From: Grimontia celer
GTDB taxonomy: Bacteria; Pseudomonadota; Gammaproteobacteria; Enterobacterales; Vibrionaceae
Direction: 5' to 3'
NCBI RefSeq assembly: GCF_900055185.1
Contig: NZ_FIZX01000011.1
Coordinates: 1 to 47,214, forward strand
Length of the DNA: 47,214 nucleotides
The notes below the pieces were generated by a model. That model was not told the DNA's origin. It worked only from the letters and a program-made list of their open reading frames with translations, and did no database searches. Positions 37,337 through 45,266 of the stretch are shown here, one piece after another (the first letter of the stretch is position 1; each line of letters begins with the position of its first letter). The position numbers and the translations under genes are program-made.

Positions 37337-38040
37337 CAAGAGAAGCAATATCCTTTGCCATGAGCGGTCTGTAGTCGCTCTGCAGCCATCCCGACCCCCA
37401 CCAGCTTCTTACGCACTCTGCTCAAATGCATATCAAGACTGCGATCGTACTTTTGGAAGTCCCTCGCCAATACCTGCCTGTAGAGAAAGTCTTTGGATAA
37501 CACCTGATGTTGCTGGAACACCAATGTCCAGAGCAATTTGAACTGAATGGGTGTGACAGAGACTTCCTCTCCATCATAGAAAACAGTCTGATATTTTCTG
37601 TCCAGTACCAACTCGTCCACCACCAATTGGGTTTTGTTCTCCTTGGTAGGAATCTGGGCGCTTCGCCTTAGCACGGCAGCAGCACGCCAAACGATTTCAT
37701 CCAGAGGCTGCTGCCTCGTTATATAGTCATCAGCGCCAAACAAAAAGCAGTTCATGCAATCATGATGATTATAAGTATCATCCAACATCAGAATCGGTGT
37801 TGTCGCCTCCTGTCGGTAACGTTTCAACAATCGAAAACCTTCCATTTCAGGTAGGTCAGCGGCAAAAATGACCAAGTCAAGGTTGGTGGTTCGATAGATG
37901 TCTGAAGCCTGCGAATCTGAGACACAACGCCTGATGGCAAAGCCTTTCTCATTGAAGCGATGTATCAGCTTTTCGCAATACGTCCGGTTTCTGTCAACAA
38001 TCAGGATTTGCCCTGCCGATGGCGCACTGTGTAGGGACAT
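37336..38040 (-). CDS. OmpR-type regulator with degenerate receiver domain
   Basis: This 234-residue protein has a receiver-like domain (about 10-122) and an intact winged-helix DNA-binding domain (about 135-234, ending TAHGKGYCFS). The receiver is unusual. Only one acidic residue remains at the pocket (Asp16, followed by Arg). The phospho-acceptor Asp is Ala60 (in IFAADLPEMEG). The Thr/Ser is Asp87 and the Lys is Arg109. Aspartyl phosphorylation is therefore unlikely. No histidine kinase is encoded nearby. A strong Fur box lies 31 bases upstream, so the gene should be made under iron limitation. It lies between the receptor and the asb operon and probably regulates one or both. Its targets are unknown. 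Confidence 0.85.
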   Translation of the reverse strand: MSLHSAPSAGQILIVDRNRTYCEKLIHRFNEKGFAIRRCVSDSQASDIYRTTNLDLVIFAADLPEMEGFRLLKRYRQEATTPILMLDDTYNHHDCMNCFLFGADDYITRQQPLDEIVWRAAAVLRRSAQIPTKENKTQLVVDELVLDRKYQTVFYDGEEVSVTPIQFKLLWTLVFQQHQVLSKDFLYRQVLARDFQKYDRSLDMHLSRVRKKLVGVGMAAERLQTAHGKGYCFS

Positions 38041-38071
38041 TCCGTTACCTAAAGGTTATTAACTCATAAAC

Positions 38072-38090
38072 GATAATGATTTCGATTATC
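38072..38090. promoter_or_regulatory. Fur box before the OmpR-type regulator gene
   Basis: GATAATGATTTCGATTATC is close to the full Fur consensus, with both outer arms GATAAT and ATTATC perfect. It lies 31 bases upstream of the regulator start, between it and the 3' end of asbF. Confidence 0.88.
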
Positions 38091-38109
38091 AATATCATCA
38101 TTTAAAGTT

Positions 38110-38127
38110 AAAGCACAAACCTGCTTT
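38110..38127 (-). terminator. Weak hairpin after asbF
   Basis: On the minus strand AAAGCA, loop GGTTTG and TGCTTT are followed by AACTTTAAA. It lies 22 bases after the asbF stop. The stem is short, so it is a doubtful terminator; without it the asb transcript could run into the regulator. Confidence 0.35.
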
Positions 38128-38148
38128 AGGGAGATCGAGATCACACAA

Positions 38149-39015
38149 TCAGGTTAAATAATCTGGGCAGCCAACAATTCTTGATGAGTTCTCTCTCAAT
38201 AAGCTCAGTTTCATTTCATCCAATGCCGCTTTGTCATCCAACAATGTCTGTTTCACATTATGTCCAAACCATTCTAACGATGCCGTCGCGTTGGGTTTAC
38301 CCAGCACCTGTGGCAAAAACTGTTGATAGTCCATTGCCCCTTCCAGCAACGGCACCATACCGTATCGACTCCCAGCAGGTGAGTAGACGTTTTCCGGAGC
38401 GAAAACGGTTAACAGTTCCCGCGACAGCACATTCTTGAGGTGATAATGACCAACGTGCTCTTCTACCTGCTGGTGAAATTGAGCCGGATCCTCACCGGAC
38501 TCCCACACATGCAAGGTGTCGTAATTAAGCTTCAGTGCTGGGTGGTCAACTTCTTCAATCAGCTGCACGATTGACGATGAGGTATCAGCCAGCGTGCCGG
38601 GATGAGTTTCTACCAGCACATCTAAACCCTGATCAGCGGCGTACTCACAGATCCCTTTTAGGCGCTGAGTCATTTCTTTGCGCGCTATGGCCCCAACATC
38701 TCTGCTCGCTTGGTGGCCGGCAAAAGTTCGTACCTTTTTGGTATCCCACTGTTTTGCCAAACGACAGATATGTCGGCATTTTTGCCAAGCATTACGCTTA
38801 TCGCCCGCAATGGGCAAATAGTCACTCAACATAGAAATCGATAGTCCCATGTCGTTGAGCCATTTGGCATCATATTGTGGCTGTGCCTCCAGGCTCAGGG
38901 CATGAGCTCCCCAAAGCTCAATACCCTGAAACCCGTGGCAACAAGCCCATTCCGCCAGATTGTCCATAGAAACAAGCTGGTGTCGGAATGAAATGGTACA
39001 GATTGAAAGCTGCAT
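38149..39015 (-). CDS. asbF: 3-Dehydroshikimate dehydratase AsbF
   Basis: AsbF converts 3-dehydroshikimate to 3,4-dihydroxybenzoate, the catechol of petrobactin. The 288-residue TIM barrel belongs to the sugar phosphate isomerase/epimerase fold. The four metal ligands are visible: Glu136 (LVETHPG), Asp166 (LNYDTLH), His192 (GHYHLKN) and Glu248 (SLEWFGH). Their spacing matches, within one residue, Glu142, Asp172, His198 and Glu253 that I recall for Bacillus AsbF. ATG 39015 starts 1 base after the asbDE stop; a TTG three codons earlier is less likely. It is the last gene of the asb operon. Confidence 0.88.
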   Translation of the reverse strand: MQLSICTISFRHQLVSMDNLAEWACCHGFQGIELWGAHALSLEAQPQYDAKWLNDMGLSISMLSDYLPIAGDKRNAWQKCRHICRLAKQWDTKKVRTFAGHQASRDVGAIARKEMTQRLKGICEYAADQGLDVLVETHPGTLADTSSSIVQLIEEVDHPALKLNYDTLHVWESGEDPAQFHQQVEEHVGHYHLKNVLSRELLTVFAPENVYSPAGSRYGMVPLLEGAMDYQQFLPQVLGKPNATASLEWFGHNVKQTLLDDKAALDEMKLSLLRENSSRIVGCPDYLT

Positions 39016-39016
39016 A

Positions 39017-40288
39017 TCAGGCAACCTCTACTGCCGCTTCAAGCGGTAAATCGTTCAGTTCGCACCAATCACGATAGACTTCGTTGAGGCGTTTTTTGAT
39101 GCGAAACTCTGTACGATCCTGCTTGTTCAACAAGGCATAGATCTCGACCTGCAGATCCAGATCGCCGGTTTCTGCCAGCTTCATGATTTGGTATTGGATC
39201 CGACTATAGGTTTGGATGAGCTCTTCAATCACATCACACCAGATCTCAAAATCATCATCAGGCAGACCAAGCGCGCGCCAGAAGAAAGCGAAGCCGTGCT
39301 CGTAGGCATATTTGCGCACTGCGATCACCCGAATTTCGCGCAATGCCAATGACAGGTCCGTGAGTTTTATCCCTGCATAGCCGCGGACATGAGCGTCCAG
39401 AATACGTCGAATGGCACTCGTCAGTGGGTTGCCGTCAGCAATAAAGCACGCCTCAAAGTAAGCTTGAACATCGCGGTCATCCGCATGCTTTAAACCGGTT
39501 TCATCCAACAGGTAGCCACCTGCCACACTCGGTTGGGAAATTGCATTGAAGATACGTGCGCTTTCGAGCTCTCCTTCCCAACGGAAATCCGGATCGGACA
39601 TAAACAGGGTTTTAGGATCATGGGTGTTCTCAAGCATCACGTAGTGTGGAAAAGGATTCTGATTGAACTTATTCTCACGCTCCGGCAATTGATACATATC
39701 CAGCATCACCATCAGGTGTGAGGTTTCTGCTTTGGTTGCCAACAGACGCTGCATTTCTTCAATGTTGTCTTGTTTGGTTTTGCCTTCGTCATACCAAGGA
39801 TCCAGTGCCACACCATATAGGCGGTGATACCAATCCAGGAAACTTCCATGGTTTATCTCGTCGGAGTGATATTGAAGCTGGTAGTTCTCACTGATGGTGA
39901 AGGTCGCATCCCAAACACCAAAGTAGAATGGACGGTGATCAATACCTTTTCGCTTTAAAGACTCACAGACGCAACTGACAAAGCAATGCACTTTGACGTC
40001 TTCAAATTCTTCCTCCTGCGCCTTCTGCGCGGGCTCATTACGTTCAATGCGACATAGGAAGTCCGCCAGACTGGACACTGTCGCGTAGTCTGCCGCGGTA
40101 ATATTTTCCTCCGGCACGGTCAAGCCCAGATCCAGCTCAAGGTGCAGGATTAGCTGAAGGATCAGCACCGAATCCAGATAAAGGTCTTCATTCAGCCTTG
40201 CACTCTCACTGAATTTTTCCATGTGGGCATTTTGCATGTTGTCGCTCAATACCTGGCGAATGGATGCAATTAATTGTTCGCGTTCCAT
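39017..40288 (-). CDS. asbDE: Fused petrobactin carrier and condensation protein AsbD-AsbE
   Basis: This 423-residue protein joins two functions that are separate genes in Bacillus. Residues 1-85 are an acyl carrier domain with the phosphopantetheine serine Ser40 in LYLDSVLIL. A Glu/Gln-rich linker (about 85-98) follows. Residues about 98-423 resemble AsbE, with PFYFGVWDATFT, NHGSFLDWYHRLYG and a helical C-terminal half. The carrier would accept 3,4-dihydroxybenzoate from AsbC, and the AsbE part would transfer it to spermidine or a spermidine-citrate intermediate. A perfect AAGGAG precedes ATG 40288. It lies 9 bases after asbC. The AsbE assignment rests on position and length more than on motifs I can name. 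Confidence 0.8.
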   Translation of the reverse strand: MEREQLIASIRQVLSDNMQNAHMEKFSESARLNEDLYLDSVLILQLILHLELDLGLTVPEENITAADYATVSSLADFLCRIERNEPAQKAQEEEFEDVKVHCFVSCVCESLKRKGIDHRPFYFGVWDATFTISENYQLQYHSDEINHGSFLDWYHRLYGVALDPWYDEGKTKQDNIEEMQRLLATKAETSHLMVMLDMYQLPERENKFNQNPFPHYVMLENTHDPKTLFMSDPDFRWEGELESARIFNAISQPSVAGGYLLDETGLKHADDRDVQAYFEACFIADGNPLTSAIRRILDAHVRGYAGIKLTDLSLALREIRVIAVRKYAYEHGFAFFWRALGLPDDDFEIWCDVIEELIQTYSRIQYQIMKLAETGDLDLQVEIYALLNKQDRTEFRIKKRLNEVYRDWCELNDLPLEAAVEVA

Positions 40289-40297
40289 GGGTGCTCC

Positions 40298-41554
40298 TTA
40301 ACCTATCGCTGGAATGGAAATTTTGCTTTGAGACAGCGCGTTACGGTTGATCTTTCCGTTGGCCATCTTTTCAATCACTGTGCATTGTTCGATATCGACA
40401 GGCAGTTGATAGGATGCCAGCCGTGTCGAACACCATTTTCGGATCCGGCTTGGTTCAAGTGCATTGCTTGCCACAAACTGCAGACAGACCCGTTCACCTG
40501 ACAGCGGATCCGAGCGTTTGAAGACCACAGCTTCGGAGATCTCTGCGATCTCAAGCACCACGTTCTCGACGTCCTGTGGGTACACATTCAGGCCAGAGAC
40601 ATTAATCATGTCGTCTGCACGGGAAACGAAGATCAACTGACCCTGCTCATCGAAATAGCCCAGATCTTTGGTGAAGATGATGTCATCCCCTTTTTGCACC
40701 ACGATCTCCCCCGGTCTTGAAGTGTCGATACCGGCATTGACCTTGAGATGTCCAAGCGGAGTACCGATGTGATTCGCCGCTTTTGTATCCGAATTAATGG
40801 CAATACAACCAGCTTCTGAGCAGCCATATTGCTGGAAGACGTGTTTGGCTTTTGCACGAAGCGCCTCAAACCAGGCTTTGGGTAACACAGTGCCCGAGGT
40901 CATCACGGCATTCAGTTGTTGGCCTTTCGGGTAAAGCTGCACCACTGAGTGAATCAAAGCAGGGGACGAATACAGCAAATGGTCTGGCGTCGTCATCAGC
41001 TTTTTCAGCAGGAATTTCGGGTTAATGTTGTTAATGATGACTGGTGATTGACCACGCTTCAGTGCCACAAATACGCCAGCAATCAAGCCATAGGAATGGG
41101 TGATCGGGCAGGCAATCAGTGGAGTCATCTTGTTCGGCTTTTTGAACTTCGCGACGTAGCTTTCTACTTCTTCATCGATTGAAGACCAGCTTCGAGTGAT
41201 CACCTTTGGTTCACCGGTGGTACCGGAACTGGTTTGCACAAGCACAGCCACGTCATCATCACGTTCCTGCTGAAGCGACATCGCAGGCTGCCCTTGTTCA
41301 AATAGCAGGACGTGGCACTGAGCACGTGTCGCTAATCGTTTGGCAGCAAGACGGGGAGTGGGTGCGAAAATGGGGTAAAAAGAGCCGCCATTGGCTTTCA
41401 GGTACAAACACACCGCCAGCAGATAAGCTGGGTCTTCTGTGCATACAGCAAAACGCTTCCCTGCGCAGCTGCCAAGTTCAGGGTGTGAGCGGAATGCTTC
41501 GTTACTGCGCTCAAAGAATTCATGACTGAAAAAGTCATCATTTACGTAAATCAT
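40298..41554 (-). CDS. asbC: 3,4-Dihydroxybenzoate-AMP ligase AsbC
   Basis: This 418-residue adenylate-forming enzyme would activate 3,4-dihydroxybenzoate with ATP and load it on the carrier domain of AsbDE. The P-loop TSSGTTGEPK lies at 108-117. Further family motifs are QQYGCSEAG (about 235-243), the hinge FVSRADDMINVSG and the C-terminal Lys in EKMANGKINRNAL. It is short compared with typical acyl-CoA ligases, as is AsbC. It lies 7 bases after asbB. Without its neighbours it would only be called an AMP-binding protein. Confidence 0.86.
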   Translation of the reverse strand: MIYVNDDFFSHEFFERSNEAFRSHPELGSCAGKRFAVCTEDPAYLLAVCLYLKANGGSFYPIFAPTPRLAAKRLATRAQCHVLLFEQGQPAMSLQQERDDDVAVLVQTSSGTTGEPKVITRSWSSIDEEVESYVAKFKKPNKMTPLIACPITHSYGLIAGVFVALKRGQSPVIINNINPKFLLKKLMTTPDHLLYSSPALIHSVVQLYPKGQQLNAVMTSGTVLPKAWFEALRAKAKHVFQQYGCSEAGCIAINSDTKAANHIGTPLGHLKVNAGIDTSRPGEIVVQKGDDIIFTKDLGYFDEQGQLIFVSRADDMINVSGLNVYPQDVENVVLEIAEISEAVVFKRSDPLSGERVCLQFVASNALEPSRIRKWCSTRLASYQLPVDIEQCTVIEKMANGKINRNALSQSKISIPAIG

Positions 41555-41561
41555 AACGTCC

Positions 41562-43283
41562 CTATTTTTGAGAATATTTATGAAATGGGTTGGGCACCAT
41601 ATGGTGACACTCAGCGTGACTTCCTCTGAACTTTCGGGTCATCAGAGATTCCGTCAGAACTTGCGCGTTTGTGTAACCAAGTTGCTGCAAGCGACTATCA
41701 AGTTCTGGGTGGTCATCGGCATAGTCTTCGAGCTTTTGGCCTACCATGTTCCAAAAGCTTTGTTCACTCATGCCATAGCTTTTTTCTATGAGGAAAGAGA
41801 CCTCTGTCAGGCTGTAAATAAAGAGGGTGTCCATCACCAATTCACGCAATAACTCCACCGAGCTCATGCCGTAGTAGTCATCGATAGGAGCATCTGCGAG
41901 GAAAGGTTCAATGGAAGCAAAATCTGGTAACCATTCTGGATTGGCCAGAAATGGCAGGTGATATTCCACGCTTTCGTGGAAATCCCGCACTATGACTCGT
42001 TCCGGCCAGCCATCACGATGAACCAACACCATGTTCTGACCATGAGGTTCAATACCAATGCCGTGTTTGACCAGCAAGTGCCATACAGGCAGCACCACGA
42101 CATCGATTAAGCGGCTCAACCAGATATTCAAGCCATAGGTTTCTACCCAACCAGCAATGAAAGGTAAGCCGTCATCTTCAAGTATCATCAATGCATTGAA
42201 GGGAATCGCTGACTCCCCCTCACGCAATTTTGGCTGCACACTTTCGCGGAAAATAACCGCTACTTCTGAAGCGAGCGGAGACGTTTCAGATGTCATCCCG
42301 GGCACATGGAAACGGGCACCTGCGTACTCTTCCAAAATAGAGAGCGCCGACAGTTCGAAGTCACTTTCAATAATCCGGTTAAGCCAAGAAGAAACCACAG
42401 GCGCCAGACAAATAGAGTGCGGTGCCAATGTGCGCTTCGATGAGGTATTCACCATGCTCAAAGGCAATTTGATATTGGCTCTATCGGAATAGCTTGCATT
42501 CATTAAGGTGCGAACAGATTGCGATGCGGTGTATTGATCCGCCCCCAAGCCCAGAAATATGAGGGTTTGATCCGAAAGTGGCTCAAGCAACTGTTCTTGC
42601 TTCAACTGTTGCCATTGCCATGGATGCATGGGCAACAGCGAATATTCATCCCAACTTTTGTCCTGCGCACTCAATGCCCCAGAGAGTCTTAACCACTGTG
42701 TACGACCAAGCTCTTTGAGCCAGAAAGCGTCATGGGGTTGTGGTAAATTTTGTTTGATGTGGGTGCGCTTAACGGCGAGCCAACAAAGGTAAAAAGGCTT
42801 GGAAGATTCAGGACCGTAAGCCTCGTGATCTGCTGAACTGAATCCGGTACGAGCCTTGAAGGAAGGATGGTAAGGATGTCCTTCATCAAGCGAGCCTTCC
42901 AAGATTTCAAAATCCTGGTAGCGACGGGATTCAGGCTTACTAACATGTCGGCGGTTCCATTCGCAAAGGGCAGCTGTTTGTGAGAACTCTTCGGCAAGCG
43001 CGTATTTGGTTTTCTCTGTTGCAGGCAAATCTTCAACGATCTGCTGCCAATGCGCAGCAACATTGGCGCGAACACCATCGATACAGAGCGACTGAATATC
43101 GAGTCGATAACGACCAAATGCGCCTCGCTGACCTGAGATGAGATATTCTCTTCCCCCAAGCTTCCAAGCAAACTTCCCTTCTTTGTCAGAGACTTCAACG
43201 CAATTTTCAAACAGTACCGCTTCTAACAGTTGCTTGATGACTCTTTCAATCGCTGACAAGTTCTGGCTATTAGGCAGAGGCAT
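41562..43283 (-). CDS. asbB: Siderophore synthetase AsbB (IucA/IucC family)
   Basis: This 573-residue NRPS-independent siderophore synthetase joins an amine to a citrate derivative using ATP. Family motifs are GHPYHPSFKARTGF, MHPWQWQQL, the nucleotide-binding KLPLSMVNTSSKRTL and GIGIEPHGQNMVLVHRDGWP with the catalytic region RVIVRDFH. The C-terminal helical domain resembles FhuF-like ends. These features fit the type-C group to which AsbB belongs. ATG 43283 overlaps the asbA stop by 14 bases. The length agrees with AsbB (about 600). Confidence 0.88.
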   Translation of the reverse strand: MPLPNSQNLSAIERVIKQLLEAVLFENCVEVSDKEGKFAWKLGGREYLISGQRGAFGRYRLDIQSLCIDGVRANVAAHWQQIVEDLPATEKTKYALAEEFSQTAALCEWNRRHVSKPESRRYQDFEILEGSLDEGHPYHPSFKARTGFSSADHEAYGPESSKPFYLCWLAVKRTHIKQNLPQPHDAFWLKELGRTQWLRLSGALSAQDKSWDEYSLLPMHPWQWQQLKQEQLLEPLSDQTLIFLGLGADQYTASQSVRTLMNASYSDRANIKLPLSMVNTSSKRTLAPHSICLAPVVSSWLNRIIESDFELSALSILEEYAGARFHVPGMTSETSPLASEVAVIFRESVQPKLREGESAIPFNALMILEDDGLPFIAGWVETYGLNIWLSRLIDVVVLPVWHLLVKHGIGIEPHGQNMVLVHRDGWPERVIVRDFHESVEYHLPFLANPEWLPDFASIEPFLADAPIDDYYGMSSVELLRELVMDTLFIYSLTEVSFLIEKSYGMSEQSFWNMVGQKLEDYADDHPELDSRLQQLGYTNAQVLTESLMTRKFRGSHAECHHMVPNPFHKYSQK

Positions 43284-45060
43284 AACTCACCTCCATCGGT
43301 TCTTCCAGACAAGTCATCACAAGCGGGTTGGAAATCGTGCAGTAGATAGCTTGTTCGTTATCTGCCAGCAGTTCATCGACATCATGAACACGGGTTAACA
43401 AGTTGGCTTTTACCGGGATAGCTGACTCTGAAAGCAGCCTTTCGACAAACAGTTTTCCCGCACCGGAAAGGTTGTTTCTAAGCGCATAGAGCCTCTGCTG
43501 AACGAAGCTGATAAGAATTCGCTCTTCAACCAGGCCATCTGCTCCCATGCGGCCAATGACGGAGAACAGATGGTTGATGAACAGGTAATAAGCAAAACGA
43601 TCGCAGATAACATCGTCATCGAAATAGAGAGAGTCTACGGTGACAGAATCCGGCTCCATGGTTTCCAGATATCCACGATACGCTTTGGAAAGATAGAAGC
43701 CTTGGTTATCACGGAAGTAATAAACCGAGGGAAGCCCCTCTTTCATCTCAATCACACTGTTTTGCTGGTGAGCTTCAAGCGCAATTCCATGTTCGTCATA
43801 AAGCGCAATCATTGGCTCTATGGCGCATTCCCAGTATTTGGCGAACCACTTGATGGCAATGCGCAGGTAATCTGCTTCATTTCGGTTCGCAAGCTTGCTG
43901 ATGACGTCATAAAGCATTGAGCTTTCACCTGGCATTGGAGACTGAGTCAATGCCGCGATGGTAACGACATCTTGATCATTGCCTTCAGGGAAAGGATTCT
44001 CGCGTATGATGACTTCAAAACCACTTTCTTCCTGACCAGGCAAATCGACTGTGATGTATGCGGGATCAGTAATGACCTTGAAGCAAGCATGGCGCTCACT
44101 GAAACCCGTTTTTCGATATAAGGTCGCCATGACCACACCAGCATCCAGCTCATGGCGCTTGTTAACACGCAGTGAGTTGGTGATTTTTACTGGCAGGGAG
44201 AATTTGTACATCCAATCCAGATTCGGGTGATAGAGAGAGCGCACAGAAGATGTAGCAGTAAACTCTGGGCCATAACTTCCCAAATCCTTAATATCGCCTG
44301 CCTTTATCAACTCTCGAATATCATTTTGATGAAGAAGCCACTGCGCTTGAAGGGGATGCATGGGAACCACAATATGGGTTTCTGGTTTATCCGCCGCTGC
44401 AGGCAAAGATTCAGTGATCACTTCTTCTGCGGTCAACGGGATCGCTGACCGTTGCTTGATCAGAGCATGATCAATACTGAAGTAGTGAAGGGGAAAGCGC
44501 CCTTTTGTTTCAGGTGCATAGAATGCATGGTGATATTCCAGCATTCCCTGACGACTTTTCGGTGTGGGGTGTTGCCAGTGACCAAAAAGCAATGATTGTT
44601 CAGCGTCAATGAAATTTGGCTTGCTGAGCGATGGATCACCACGACGCTCTTCAATGTATTGCGTCATTAATCTCTGGCTTTCAATCACACGGAGCATGAG
44701 CTCTTGCTTGCATTCAAAAGCAGCTGACTTGGCGTGGAAGATCCCTTCGATCAGTTGTTGTAAAGCATGCGTCTCTGAGACCACTTTCCAAGAGAACTTA
44801 TCAACTTGAATCAGTACTTTGCCAAATCGGTGATTCCCCACCAATGAGCGGTATTCAACGTTTACGGCAAGCTTTCCTGCCAAGTGTGGCAGTGAAATCT
44901 CGACAATCCACTTGTCTTTTGCCACATCCCCCAATCGACCCACCGACATCTGCCAGCGTGAAGCGGGAGACCAATCTCCAGCATCGACCTCTTTCAGGTA
45001 ACAGTTAAAGAATGCTTGAAAGGATGCTTTCTCTGCGATGTTGCTGGCTATCTGACTCAC
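43270..45060 (-). CDS. asbA: Siderophore synthetase AsbA (IucA/IucC family)
   Basis: This 596-residue enzyme is the first gene of the asb operon. It would condense citrate with spermidine, the first committed step of petrobactin. Motifs are FGHWQHPTPKSRQG, VPMHPLQAQW, the nucleotide-binding KFSLPVKITNSLRV and GIALEAHQQNSVIEM. The pattern fits the type-A group acting on free citrate. The start is GTG 45060 with GAGGG upstream; the next in-frame Met is far inside. A Fur box lies about 67 bases upstream, shared with the divergent MATE gene. Confidence 0.86.
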   Translation of the reverse strand: MSQIASNIAEKASFQAFFNCYLKEVDAGDWSPASRWQMSVGRLGDVAKDKWIVEISLPHLAGKLAVNVEYRSLVGNHRFGKVLIQVDKFSWKVVSETHALQQLIEGIFHAKSAAFECKQELMLRVIESQRLMTQYIEERRGDPSLSKPNFIDAEQSLLFGHWQHPTPKSRQGMLEYHHAFYAPETKGRFPLHYFSIDHALIKQRSAIPLTAEEVITESLPAAADKPETHIVVPMHPLQAQWLLHQNDIRELIKAGDIKDLGSYGPEFTATSSVRSLYHPNLDWMYKFSLPVKITNSLRVNKRHELDAGVVMATLYRKTGFSERHACFKVITDPAYITVDLPGQEESGFEVIIRENPFPEGNDQDVVTIAALTQSPMPGESSMLYDVISKLANRNEADYLRIAIKWFAKYWECAIEPMIALYDEHGIALEAHQQNSVIEMKEGLPSVYYFRDNQGFYLSKAYRGYLETMEPDSVTVDSLYFDDDVICDRFAYYLFINHLFSVIGRMGADGLVEERILISFVQQRLYALRNNLSGAGKLFVERLLSESAIPVKANLLTRVHDVDELLADNEQAIYCTISNPLVMTCLEEPMEVSYASA

Positions 45061-45126
45061 GTTTCCCTCGCCTTATACCAAGCGCGCCTGAATGGCGTTT
45101 AATCTGATAAGGCCAAGGATCCTAAT

Positions 45127-45141
45127 TGATATTAATTCTCA
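45127..45141. promoter_or_regulatory. Fur box in the asbA-MATE divergent region
   Basis: TGATATTAATTCTCA matches the 7-1-7 Fur core TGATAATNATTATCA at 12-13 positions. It lies about 67 bases from the asbA start and about 125 bases from the chosen MATE start. It could control both directions. Confidence 0.75.
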
Positions 45142-45205
45142 TTACACTAAAAGTTACCATTGTTACAACACGTCATAAGGTAAGTCCCACATCACCTTTA
45201 TTGCA

Positions 45206-45229
45206 CGTGAAGATGGTTTTCTCTTCACG
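45206..45229 (+). other. Hairpin in the 5' leader of the MATE gene
   Basis: CGTGAAGA (45206-45213) pairs perfectly with TCTTCACG (45222-45229) around an eight-base loop. It has no T-run after it. If translation starts at 45267 it lies in the untranslated leader and may affect mRNA stability or translation. If an upstream ATG is used it is coding. Function unknown. Confidence 0.45.
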
Positions 45230-45266
45230 CATCATGACCATCCATTATTCTCTCTATACAAAGATT

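Noticed and set aside
38110-38127. asbF terminator as a firm call
   Set aside because: The stem is only 6 bp and the T content after it is poor, so it is listed only at low confidence.
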